Positions 1 to 8,685 of a DNA stretch of 64,000 bases are shown one piece after another. The notes under the pieces are model-generated. The model saw only the letters and a list, made by a program, of their open reading frames with translations. It had not been told where the DNA came from and searched no databases. The DNA is from Phycisphaeraceae bacterium (GTDB lineage: Bacteria; Planctomycetota; Phycisphaerae; Phycisphaerales; Zrk34). The stretch lies in NCBI GenBank assembly GCA_028282805.1, contig JANQHD010000051.1:61405-125404 (forward strand), written 5' to 3'. The translations under genes and the position numbers were made by a program. Numbering within the stretch: position 1 is the stretch's first letter; the number at the start of each line of letters is the position of its first letter.

Positions 1-1452
1 CACATCGACGACAACCTCGGCGTCAAGGGCGACTGGCCCGTGGACGGCGAAACGCTCGACCCGGGCACCTGGCGGTGGACGGCCAGCGACAAGCTGTTCC
101 TCGAGTTCGTCGACGAAGCGCACAAGCAGGGGTTTAAGGTCGTCATCGACGGCGTGTTCAACCACGTTGGCCGATCGCACCCGTTTTTTCAGGACGTGCT
201 GGCCAAGGGCAAACGCAGCGCCTACGCCGACTGGTTCGAGATCACCGACTGGGGCGACGAGGCGAACTGGAAGCCGCTCGACGACCCGATGGCCGTGCAC
301 GGCAAGCCCGGCGGCATCCAGTGGCGCGCGTGGGACGGCGACAACGGTCACCTGCCCGTGTTCAAAAAAGATGAAGAGCTCGGCCTCGCGCCCGGCCCGC
401 GGCGGCACATCTTCGAGATCACCAAGCGCTGGCTTGCGCCCGACGGCGATGCGAGCCGGGGCGTCGACGGTTGGCGGCTCGACGTGCCCGGCGACATCCC
501 GCACCCGTTCTGGCGCGACTGGCGCAAGCTGGTCAAGGAAACCAAGCCCGACGCGTACATCACCGGTGAGATCTGGACCTGGGCCCAGCCGTGGCTCGAG
601 GGCGACCAGTTCGACGCGGTGATGAACTACCGCTTCGCGGTCGCGGCGCAGGAGTTCTTCGTTAACGTCGACTACGCCAGCTCGCCCACGGCGTTCGCCG
701 AGCGTTGTGCCGAGATGATCAACGCGTACCCGTACCAGGTCACGCTCGCGCAGCAGAACCTGTTCGACTCGCACGACACCGACCGCCTCGCGTCGATGTT
801 CGTCAACCCCGACCTGCCGTACGACGGGGCCAACCGCATCCAGGACAACGGCCCGAGCTACAGCCCCGCGAAGCCCAACGCGACCCAGTGGCAACGCATG
901 AGACAGGCGGTCACGTTCCAGCACACGTTCGTCGGCGCACCGATGACCTACTACGGCAACGAGGCGGGCATGTGGAGCCCGGACGACCCGTCCAACCGCA
1001 TGCCGATGACGTGGAAGGACCTCGAGCCGTACGACGACCCGCAGGTGAAGTTCAAGCCGGACTTGTTTGATCATTACCGCCGGGTGATCGCGATCCGCCA
1101 CCGGTTGCCCGCGCTGCGTTTGGGCAGCTTCAGCGTTCTGGTCGCCGACGACGAGACCGGCGTGTTCGCGTTCAAGCGACAGCTCGGCGACCAGACGGTG
1201 TACGTCGTGCTCAACCGGTCCGACAAGAAGCGCACGGTCAGTGTGCCCTTGGACGAGCGCGACCGGGGCAAGGGCATGTACAATTGGCTCGACCCGGATT
1301 CGGTGACGCTGAGCGACCCCGACCCGGCGAAGCCCGACGCGCGCAGCACGGTCGAGCCCAAGCCCGTCATCGACATGGCGTTAACGAACTCTGCGACGAA
1401 GACCGTCGAGTTAGAGCCTTACACCTCCGCGATTCTTGCTCCGGCGAACTGA
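1..1452 (+). CDS. GH13 alpha-amylase family hydrolase (5' partial)
   Basis: The reading frame is open from base 1, so the true start lies before the window; 483 residues are visible. All four GH13 regions can be read: region I DGVFNH (visible residues 50-55), region II GWRLD with nucleophile Asp161, region III ITGEIW with general acid Glu190, and region IV SHD with Asp259. The tail is a beta-rich domain C. The long insert between regions I and II and the overall shape fit neopullulanase/cyclomaltodextrinase-type enzymes that cut alpha-1,4 or alpha-1,6 glucans; exact specificity cannot be read. No signal peptide can be judged because the N-terminus is missing. The stop lies 25 bp before a fused sugar-binding protein/permease, so the enzyme probably hydrolyses oligosaccharides imported by that transporter. 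Confidence 0.93.
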   Translation, partial: HIDDNLGVKGDWPVDGETLDPGTWRWTASDKLFLEFVDEAHKQGFKVVIDGVFNHVGRSHPFFQDVLAKGKRSAYADWFEITDWGDEANWKPLDDPMAVHGKPGGIQWRAWDGDNGHLPVFKKDEELGLAPGPRRHIFEITKRWLAPDGDASRGVDGWRLDVPGDIPHPFWRDWRKLVKETKPDAYITGEIWTWAQPWLEGDQFDAVMNYRFAVAAQEFFVNVDYASSPTAFAERCAEMINAYPYQVTLAQQNLFDSHDTDRLASMFVNPDLPYDGANRIQDNGPSYSPAKPNATQWQRMRQAVTFQHTFVGAPMTYYGNEAGMWSPDDPSNRMPMTWKDLEPYDDPQVKFKPDLFDHYRRVIAIRHRLPALRLGSFSVLVADDETGVFAFKRQLGDQTVYVVLNRSDKKRTVSVPLDERDRGKGMYNWLDPDSVTLSDPDPAKPDARSTVEPKPVIDMALTNSATKTVELEPYTSAILAPAN

Positions 1453-1477
1453 TGCGTTCATTGAAGAGGAACCCGCT

Positions 1478-3868
1478 TTGACGTTCGGAAAAGTGATCCG
1501 GATCCTGCTCGCCGCCGCGGCGATGTTGCTGGTGGCCTGGTCGTTTTTTGACGTCGGCGTACGGACGCTGCGCAGCGTGACCGGCTCTGACCGCAGCGCC
1601 GAGACGCTGTTGACCGTGCTGCACTGGGGCACGCCCGAGGAAGAGGCGATCGTGCAGGCGATGATCGACGCGTTCAAGACGGAGAACCCGGACATCGACG
1701 TGCTTCGCATCCACGCCGGCGACTACGACGCCAAGCTCAAGACCATGCTCGCCGCGGGCACGCCGCCCGACCTGTTTTACCTCAAGCCCGAGGACGTGCC
1801 CGAGTTTGCCGAAACGGGCATGGCGATGAAGCTCGACGCGTTCATCGCCGCCGAACGCGCCGCGGGCACGGGCGCGTGGGTCGACGATTTTTACCCGGTG
1901 CTGATGAACGCGTTCCGCTGGGACAGCGGGCGCCAGATCACGGGCGCGACCGGCGCTTCTTACGGGTTGCCGAAGGACTTCACCACCGCGGTGATGTACG
2001 TGAACCTCGATCTTTTCGAGCGGGCCGGCGTCGAGGTGCCGTACGACGGTTGGACGTGGGACGAGTACCGCGCGGCGATGAAGAAGATCGCGGCGCTGTC
2101 GCCCGAAGACAAGCCGGGCGAGCGCATCTGGGGCGGCGTGATCAAGCACTGGCCCGACGCGTTGCGCAGCCTGGTGTGGACGTTCGGCGGTTCGTTCTTC
2201 GGCGGCGAGAGCAACGGCGACTTTCGTGACGTGCAACTCGACTCGCCCGAATCGCTGGCGTGCCTGGAATTGATCCGCGAGTTACGGTTCGAAGACCAGA
2301 GCGTGTTCAACGCCAGCGGCCTGGCCGAGAGCGACGACGACCTGTTCCGCCGGGGCCGCATCGGGTGCCTCGGGCCATACGGCCGATGGTTCACGCCGCG
2401 CGCCCGGCAGATCACCGATTTCAAGTGGGACGTGGTGCCCGTGCCGCACGCCGCCGACGCCGAACCCGCGAGCATCTACTTCACGGTGTCGTGGGCGGTC
2501 AGCGCGCAGACCAAGCACCCCGAGGCGGCACGGAAGCTGCTCAAGTCGCTGTGCGCCCGCGAGGGCCAGGTGCGTACCGCCGAGCTCGGGCTGGCGATGC
2601 CGTCGATGAAATCGGTCGCCGAGTCGGACGTGTTTTTAGAGCCGGGCCGCGACCCGCAGCACACGCGCATCTTCCTCGACGCCGTGGGCTACGGCCGGCT
2701 TGCCCAGTACCCGCGCCTCAAAGAGTTTAACCACATCCTCGACCGTGAACTAAAGGATGTGTTGATCCTTGATAAGGATAAGATCACGGTGGCCGACGCC
2801 GCGGCGAACGTTGAGAAGCTCTGGCTCAACGAGCTCGCTTCACCCCTGCACAGCAAGCAGTACGACAAGATGCCGTGGGGCAAGGTGCTGGGTGTGACCG
2901 GGGTGTTCGTCGCGCTTGGTGTGGGGCTGTTGGTTTACATCTCAAGGCGAGAGAAACTCGGCTCCCTGTCGCGCGCCGAGGAGCGCACCGGTTGGCTGTT
3001 TATCTCGCCGTGGATCATCGGGTTCCTCGCGTTCGTGATCGGTCCGATCATCACCGCGTTGCTGCTGGCGCTGAGCAAGTGGTCGGCCATGGCGCCGCTC
3101 GGCGAGGCGCGATACGTCGGCCTCGACAACTTCACGCACATGTTCGGCTACGACGCGAACTACGCGCAGTCGCTGTGGGTCACGGTGTACTTTACGATCT
3201 TGATCGTGCCCATCGGCCAGGTCGGCGCGCTGCTGGTCGCGCTGCTGATGAACGTCGAGGTCAAGGGCATCGGCCTGTTCCGCACGACCTACTTCGTGCC
3301 CAGCGTGGTTACGGGCGTGGCGCTGGTGACGCTGTGGATCGTGATGTACAACAACGAGCAGGGCGTCATCAACGCCATGATCTCCGCCACCGGCCTGCCC
3401 GCCCCCGACTGGTTCGGCAAGGACGGCCCCATCTTCGCCATCCCCGCGATCGTCATCATGTCGCTGTGGGGCGTCGGCGGCGGCATGGTCATCTACCTCG
3501 CCGGCCTGAAGAACATCCCCGCGTCGCTCTACGAGGCGGCGCGCATCGATGGCGCGGGCCCCGTGCGGCAGTTCTTCTCCGTCACGCTGCCCATGCTCAG
3601 CCCGCTCATCTTCTTCCAGCTCGTCATGGCGATCATCGGCTCGTTCCAGGTCTTCACCCAGGCCTACGTGATCACCTCCTCCACCGGCGGCGAGAACCCC
3701 AACCTGCTCGTCTACGTGCTGAACCTCTACCGGCACGCGTTCCAGTTCCACAACATGGGCTACGCCTCGGCGCTGGCGTGGGTGTTGTTCCTCGTGCTCA
3801 TCGTCCTGACCAGCCTGATCTTCAAGAGCTCGAAGAGTTGGGTGCACTACGAGGGGCTGAAGGGCTGA
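1478..3868 (+). CDS. Fused sugar-binding protein / MalF-type ABC permease
   Basis: The 796-residue protein joins two parts that are normally separate. After an N-terminal membrane anchor (about residues 5-24) comes a family 1 extracellular solute-binding domain (about 45-440; TVLHWGTPEEEAI near its start). A second membrane span follows (about 470-490), then a six-helix CUT1-type inner-membrane permease with the EAA loop YEAARIDGAG (near 684) that docks the ATPase. I chose TTG at 1478 because GAGGA at 1466-1470 sits 7 bp upstream; an in-frame TTG at 1436 would overlap the GH13 gene. It imports oligosaccharides, probably maltodextrin-like given the neighbouring GH13 gene. The MalG-type partner follows 1 bp after the stop. 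No ATPase is encoded nearby, so a shared MsmK/UgpC-type ATPase must be assumed. Confidence 0.9.
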   Translation: MTFGKVIRILLAAAAMLLVAWSFFDVGVRTLRSVTGSDRSAETLLTVLHWGTPEEEAIVQAMIDAFKTENPDIDVLRIHAGDYDAKLKTMLAAGTPPDLFYLKPEDVPEFAETGMAMKLDAFIAAERAAGTGAWVDDFYPVLMNAFRWDSGRQITGATGASYGLPKDFTTAVMYVNLDLFERAGVEVPYDGWTWDEYRAAMKKIAALSPEDKPGERIWGGVIKHWPDALRSLVWTFGGSFFGGESNGDFRDVQLDSPESLACLELIRELRFEDQSVFNASGLAESDDDLFRRGRIGCLGPYGRWFTPRARQITDFKWDVVPVPHAADAEPASIYFTVSWAVSAQTKHPEAARKLLKSLCAREGQVRTAELGLAMPSMKSVAESDVFLEPGRDPQHTRIFLDAVGYGRLAQYPRLKEFNHILDRELKDVLILDKDKITVADAAANVEKLWLNELASPLHSKQYDKMPWGKVLGVTGVFVALGVGLLVYISRREKLGSLSRAEERTGWLFISPWIIGFLAFVIGPIITALLLALSKWSAMAPLGEARYVGLDNFTHMFGYDANYAQSLWVTVYFTILIVPIGQVGALLVALLMNVEVKGIGLFRTTYFVPSVVTGVALVTLWIVMYNNEQGVINAMISATGLPAPDWFGKDGPIFAIPAIVIMSLWGVGGGMVIYLAGLKNIPASLYEAARIDGAGPVRQFFSVTLPMLSPLIFFQLVMAIIGSFQVFTQAYVITSSTGGENPNLLVYVLNLYRHAFQFHNMGYASALAWVLFLVLIVLTSLIFKSSKSWVHYEGLKG

Positions 3869-3869
3869 C

Positions 3870-4697
3870 ATGAAACGCTCGACCGCCTATCTCGTGTACA
3901 TCTACGGCCTGCTCGTGCTCGGCGCGGCCGTGCTCATGGTGCCGTTCTTCTTCCTCGTCTCCGGCTCGCTGAAAACCGACCAGGAGCTGTCCGACCTCAG
4001 CAAGCTCATGCCCGAAGAACCTCAGTGGCAGAACTACGGCGAGGCGTTGGACATGATGGGCTTCTGGCCGGCGCTGGCCAACACGACGGTCATCACCACG
4101 CTCTGCGTCGTGTTCCAGGTGATCTCATCGAGCATGATCGGCTACGGCTTTGCGCGTTACCGATTCCGCGGGCGCAACGCGCTGTTCGCGATCATGCTCG
4201 CCACGATGATGCTCCCCGCGCAGGTCACCATGATCCCCGTCTTCCTGCTGTTCCGATCACTCGGCTGGATCGACAGCTTCCTGCCGCTGGTCGTGCCGGC
4301 GCTGTTCGGTTCGCCGTTCTTCGTGTTCATGTTCCGCCAGTTCTTTCTGCAGGTCCCCGAAGAGCTGCTCGAAGCGGCGCGCATCGACGGGGCTTCGGCC
4401 TGGATGATCTACTGGCGATTGATGCTGCCGCTGTCGATGCCGGTCATCGCGATCGTGGCGATCTACACGTTCATGTTCACGTGGAACGACTTCATGGCGC
4501 CGCTGATCTACCTCAACTCGCCCGACAACCGCACGCTGGCCTTGGCGCTCAACAGCTTCTCGGGCCAGTACGGCGTGGAGCACCGGAACCTGCTGCTCGC
4601 GGCGAGCTTCGTGACGATGCTGCCGTGCATCGTGCTGTTCTTTGCGGCGCAGAAGTACTTCGTCGACACCGGTGCGACCGCGGGGCTCAAGGGTTAA
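3870..4697 (+). CDS. Carbohydrate ABC transporter permease, MalG type
   Basis: This 275-residue inner-membrane protein has about six hydrophobic helices and the EAA motif EAARIDGASAW (near residue 168), typical of CUT1 family MalG-like subunits. It should pair with the permease half of the preceding fusion protein to form the transmembrane channel. The ATG lies 1 bp after the upstream stop, so translation is probably coupled. Length is normal for the family (about 270-300). Its TAA stop (4695-4697) directly abuts the TAG stop of the convergent alanine dehydrogenase gene, leaving no room for a separate terminator. Confidence 0.93.
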   Translation: MKRSTAYLVYIYGLLVLGAAVLMVPFFFLVSGSLKTDQELSDLSKLMPEEPQWQNYGEALDMMGFWPALANTTVITTLCVVFQVISSSMIGYGFARYRFRGRNALFAIMLATMMLPAQVTMIPVFLLFRSLGWIDSFLPLVVPALFGSPFFVFMFRQFFLQVPEELLEAARIDGASAWMIYWRLMLPLSMPVIAIVAIYTFMFTWNDFMAPLIYLNSPDNRTLALALNSFSGQYGVEHRNLLLAASFVTMLPCIVLFFAAQKYFVDTGATAGLKG

Positions 4698-5795
4698 CTA
4701 ATTCGAAGGCAGGTCGCCGAACGTCTCCGCGACCGCGTCGTTGGTGATCTTGCCGCCGCGCATGTTCAGCGCCTCGGCGTGGCCCGGCGATTGGGCGATG
4801 AACCCGTCGACGCCCAGCGAAGCGAGCTGCCGGGCGTAGGGCAGCGTCGCGTTGGCCAGCGCGTGGCTCGACGTCCGACCGACCGCGCCGGGGATGTTCG
4901 CCACGCAGTAGTGCACGACCTCGTGCACGATGTAGGTTGGTTCGCTGTGCGTGGTGGGCTTGGCGGTTTGGATCGAGCCGCCCTGGTCGATGCACACGTC
5001 GACGATCACCGCGCCGCCCTTCATGCCTTCGAGCTGCGCTTCGGTGATCAGCGTCGGCGCCCGCCCGCCTGGGATCAGCACCGCGCCGATCACCAGGTCC
5101 GCCCATTGTGCGTACCGGTCGATCGCGTGCGGGTCGGAGTAGATCGTGGTGACGTTCGCCGCCATGATCTCGTCGAGGTAACGCAGGCGGTCGAGGTTGA
5201 CGTCCATGATGACCACGTTCGCCCCGAGCCCCGCGGCCACGCGCGCCGCGTTGGCGCCGACCACGCCGCCGCCGAGCACCAGCACGTTCGCCGGCGCCAC
5301 GCCCGGCACGCCGCCGAGCAGGATGCCGCGCCCTTCGAGCGGCCGCTCGAGGTACTTGGCGCCTTCCTGGATCGACATCTTGCCCGCGACCTCGCTCATC
5401 GGCGTGAGCATCGGCAGCCGGCCTTGGTGATCGCGCAGCGTCTCGAACGCCACCGCCGTGATGCCGCGCCCCAGGCAGCCCTCGGTCAGATCGCGCGACG
5501 CGGCGAAGTGGAAGTAACAGAACACCACCTGCCCCTCGCGCATCAGCTCGATCTCGCCCGGCTGCGGTTCCTTGACCGAGATGATCATGTCCGACTGCGC
5601 GAAGATGTCGGCCGGCGAGTCGATCAGCTTCGCCCCGGCACGCTCGAACTCGTCGTCGGCAAAGCCGCTACCGAGCCCCGCGCCGCGCTCGACCAGCACG
5701 GTGTGGCCGTCGCGCGTCAGCAGTTCCGCGCCCACGGGCAACAGGGCCACGCGGTATTCGTCCGTTTTCGCTTCCTTGGGTACGCCGATGATCAT
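4698..5795 (-). CDS. ald: Alanine dehydrogenase
   Basis: Catalyses NAD-dependent interconversion of L-alanine with pyruvate and ammonia in the cytoplasm. The 365-residue protein is close to the family length of about 371. Family residues fall at their usual positions: Arg15 and Lys75 for substrate binding and the catalytic His96 in CYFHFAA. The NAD-binding fold carries LVLGGGVVGANAA (near 170-182). The gene begins 25 bp downstream of the stop of the large VWA membrane protein on the same strand, so it may be the last gene of that operon, although no functional link is evident. It meets the MalG gene end to end with no gap. Confidence 0.96.
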   Translation of the reverse strand: MIIGVPKEAKTDEYRVALLPVGAELLTRDGHTVLVERGAGLGSGFADDEFERAGAKLIDSPADIFAQSDMIISVKEPQPGEIELMREGQVVFCYFHFAASRDLTEGCLGRGITAVAFETLRDHQGRLPMLTPMSEVAGKMSIQEGAKYLERPLEGRGILLGGVPGVAPANVLVLGGGVVGANAARVAAGLGANVVIMDVNLDRLRYLDEIMAANVTTIYSDPHAIDRYAQWADLVIGAVLIPGGRAPTLITEAQLEGMKGGAVIVDVCIDQGGSIQTAKPTTHSEPTYIVHEVVHYCVANIPGAVGRTSSHALANATLPYARQLASLGVDGFIAQSPGHAEALNMRGGKITNDAVAETFGDLPSN

Positions 5796-5820
5796 CGCGG
5801 TTTACCTTTGTGTCGGTGCC

Positions 5821-8685
5821 TTAACGTTTCGTGCGGCCCCGCGCCCGTTCGCGCGCGGCTTTCAGCGCATCGTTCATCGATCCCGTACCCGGCTCGGGCT
5901 GCTGATCCGTGGGCGGAGCCGCTTGCGGCTTAGCGCGGGCGTCGCTTCCCGTTTCGGTCTTCGGTTTGGGCCTGCGCCCTTTCGTGCGCCGCTTGGCCAA
6001 CCGCTTGGCTTGGCGGACAGTATCGCTTGCGGTGGGCGGTGTGTCGACCGGTTCCTCGTCTTCGGTTTGTGCGGCGAGGCGTTTGATCTGCGCCCGGCGG
6101 CGCGCCGAGAGCATACCGCTCCGCCGTTCGAACACCTCGAAGACCAGCAGCAGCATCGCCGCGCCCAGCAACCACGGGCCGATCTCGACCAGGCGGTCTT
6201 CCTTGGGCAGATCGCCCCAGATCGCGCCGAGCAGGTCGCGCTGCTTGCCGCCGGTGGCCTTGGCCAACTGCTCGAACAGACCGCCGCCCGAACCGTCCGG
6301 CTGGAACTCGGGCGAGTAGGGCAGGGTGGTCGGCGGCAGGGTCGCGGCTGCGCCGCCGACCGAAACGGTGTTGAGCACGGTTTCGCCGCCGCGCAGCGCC
6401 AGCTCGTAGCTGAGCTGATCGGGGCCCGACCATTGCATGGGGCTTTCGATCACCTGCGGCGCGGCGCCGCTGCGGCCGCGCAGCACGCGCACCACGGGCG
6501 GGTGCTTGAACGGGTCGGCCTCTCGGTCCGGGTCGAGGTGGAGCGTCACCCGCACCACGCCGTTGTCGAGCTGCTGCGTGACCATCGCGCCGCTGGGCAA
6601 CGCCGTGTCGTCGCCCGCGACCCAGCGCGCCATCGAGGTGAAAAACGAACCGATGTCCTGCGCTCCGGCGATGGGCCCGGTGTGCTTGCCGTCGGCCTCG
6701 CCGGTGTACGCCAACGCCCGGCCCGCGCCGGCCTGCCACCACGCGGCGAGGGGCGCTTTGTAATCGTCGGTCGTGTGCACGCCGAGCATCGCGCCCCTGC
6801 GCAGGTAGGCCAGGTTGTAGCCGCCGATCGGGCGGTCGAGCTTGAACCGCTCGCTGCTCAAGCCGATCAAGGCGGGCTCGGTGGCGATGGGGATCCACTC
6901 GTCGTCGTCGATGCGCTCGTTGGCGTTCTTGTCTTCCGGTGTGACGAACGTGCTGCGCGCCACGACGAACGTGTCTTGCGCGAACAGGCGGGGCAGCTCC
7001 GTCGCCTTGTTCGTGAGGAAGAAACGCCCGTTGCCGCGCTCGGCGACATCCTTGATGAATGCGACGTCGCTGTCGGCGGGGGTGCCCAGGCCGATCACGC
7101 TACAGGTGATGCCGGCGGCGGTCGCGTCCTTGAGCAACTCACGGTACGCGCCCGGCTCTTCGCTGTCGCCCGCATCGGTGAACAGGATGATGTGGCGTGT
7201 CTGGCGGTTGCTCTTTTTCAGCTCGTTGACCGCGGCACGCAAGCCGGTGTACACGAAGATGCCGCCGCCCTCCGAGCGGATCGACTTGATCCTATTGATC
7301 ACGCCGCCCTTGCTGTCGCCGATGGTCGACAACGGCACCTCCACGTGAGCCAACGAGTCGACCGGGATCACGGCGACCTGGTCTTTGCTGCCGAGCAGTT
7401 CGACGACCTCTGCGGCGGCGAGGTTGGCCAAGTCCATCTTGGTGCGTCCGCCGTCGACGGGGGCGGCCATGGAACCCGAGCGGTCCATCACGATCGCGAT
7501 CGCCAGGGCGAGCTTGCGGTGTTCCTTGCGCAGCTCCATAGAGACGGGCATGACCTTTTCGAGCGGGCTCTTGTAATACCCGCCCGGCCCGTAGCTCTGT
7601 TCACCGCCGGTCATCATCAGGCCCGCGCCGGTCTGCTCGACCCACGCGGCGATGTTATCCATGCCCGCTGCGCCGAACTCTTGCGACGGCACGTTCTCGA
7701 CCAGCACCGACGAATAGCGCGACAGCTCGTCGAGCGTCCAGCTCATCCGGTCGGGCGTGACGACGTCGACCTCGAGCTTGCCGGCACGCAGCAGGTCAGC
7801 CAGCGACGACTCGCCCTTAGCGGTGAGGTGGAGGATTGGTTTCGGTCCGTCTACGCCGACGATCATCCGTGCCACGTTGTTCTCGGGCACCGGGTCCTGC
7901 TCGCTGGTGGTCAGCGACAGGTGGTAACCCTGGCTGCCGGGCTGCTCGGCGGTGTCGCGGAAGGTCAGGCGGTTGAGCCCCGCCGTCAGGTCGCGTTGCC
8001 CCCGGGCGATGACCGTGTTGCCCCGGCGCAGCTCGTAGATCACCGGTTGTGGCAGCGGGCTGCGGACCCACGCGGTGAGCATGTACGACTCGCCGGGCGC
8101 GACGGTGGGGGGGGTGTCGAGGCGCTCGATGGCCACGTCGTTGGCGCCGGGCCGTTCGAGCACGCGGTAGTCGATCGCGATGTTGCGCGCACGCGCCTTG
8201 GCCGCGGCGATGCGCGGCTCGCGGCCCGTCGCCCGGCCATCGCCGACGATCAAGATGCGCCCCGGCCGATCGCGGTCGATCAGCGACAGCGCCTTGTCGA
8301 GCGCATCGGCGTAGTTGGAGGCGTCGTTGCCGACCGCCACGGACTTGAAGTCCTTGAAGTCGCCGGCCATGATCGTCGAGGTGCGGCCGAACGCGATGAC
8401 CGTCAGTTCGTCCTGCGAGCCTTTGTCCTTGTGAACCGCCTGTGTGATCTCCAAGGCGCGCTCGTCGGCGTCGGCGGGCATCGACTTGCTGCGGTCGACA
8501 AGGACCACCACGTTGCCCGCGTGCGAGGGCAGGCGGATCGACAACCCCGCCATCGCCGCCAGCGCCAGCACGTACACCACCCCGCGCACGGCCGCCAACG
8601 GGCGGGTCGGCATCTTCCACAACCACAGCGACGCGATCATCGGCACCGCCAGCAGCAGCCAGATCGGTTGGTGCAGCGCGATCAT
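5821..8685 (-). CDS. Large VWA-domain membrane protein
   Basis: Membrane protein of 954 residues, starting at the ATG that overlaps the upstream stop as ATGA (8682-8685); an in-frame start 90 bp further up would lie inside that gene. Order of parts: two N-terminal membrane helices (about 7-46), a first VWA-like domain with MIDAS-type DRSKSM (near 56), a beta-rich segment, a glutamine-amidotransferase-like fold (GGYYKSPLEKVMPV), a second VWA domain with a clear MIDAS DRSGSM (near 397), a C-terminal helix (about 832-852) and a basic cytoplasmic tail. Such proteins accompany MoxR ATPases and DUF58 proteins and are thought to act in metal-dependent assembly or stress functions at the membrane; the exact role is unknown. 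The tail contains one copy of a palindromic repeat found at three loci. Confidence 0.88.
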   Translation of the reverse strand: MIALHQPIWLLLAVPMIASLWLWKMPTRPLAAVRGVVYVLALAAMAGLSIRLPSHAGNVVVLVDRSKSMPADADERALEITQAVHKDKGSQDELTVIAFGRTSTIMAGDFKDFKSVAVGNDASNYADALDKALSLIDRDRPGRILIVGDGRATGREPRIAAAKARARNIAIDYRVLERPGANDVAIERLDTPPTVAPGESYMLTAWVRSPLPQPVIYELRRGNTVIARGQRDLTAGLNRLTFRDTAEQPGSQGYHLSLTTSEQDPVPENNVARMIVGVDGPKPILHLTAKGESSLADLLRAGKLEVDVVTPDRMSWTLDELSRYSSVLVENVPSQEFGAAGMDNIAAWVEQTGAGLMMTGGEQSYGPGGYYKSPLEKVMPVSMELRKEHRKLALAIAIVMDRSGSMAAPVDGGRTKMDLANLAAAEVVELLGSKDQVAVIPVDSLAHVEVPLSTIGDSKGGVINRIKSIRSEGGGIFVYTGLRAAVNELKKSNRQTRHIILFTDAGDSEEPGAYRELLKDATAAGITCSVIGLGTPADSDVAFIKDVAERGNGRFFLTNKATELPRLFAQDTFVVARSTFVTPEDKNANERIDDDEWIPIATEPALIGLSSERFKLDRPIGGYNLAYLRRGAMLGVHTTDDYKAPLAAWWQAGAGRALAYTGEADGKHTGPIAGAQDIGSFFTSMARWVAGDDTALPSGAMVTQQLDNGVVRVTLHLDPDREADPFKHPPVVRVLRGRSGAAPQVIESPMQWSGPDQLSYELALRGGETVLNTVSVGGAAATLPPTTLPYSPEFQPDGSGGGLFEQLAKATGGKQRDLLGAIWGDLPKEDRLVEIGPWLLGAAMLLLVFEVFERRSGMLSARRRAQIKRLAAQTEDEEPVDTPPTASDTVRQAKRLAKRRTKGRRPKPKTETGSDARAKPQAAPPTDQQPEPGTGSMNDALKAARERARGRTKR
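5917..5936. repeat. Palindromic repeat variant inside VWA gene
   Basis: AGCCGCTTGCGGCTTAGCGC differs by one base from the copies at 11025 and 23599. It lies in the low-complexity basic tail of the large VWA protein, where the minus strand codes RAKPQAA, the same peptide frame as the copy in the DUF58 gene. Confidence 0.65.
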
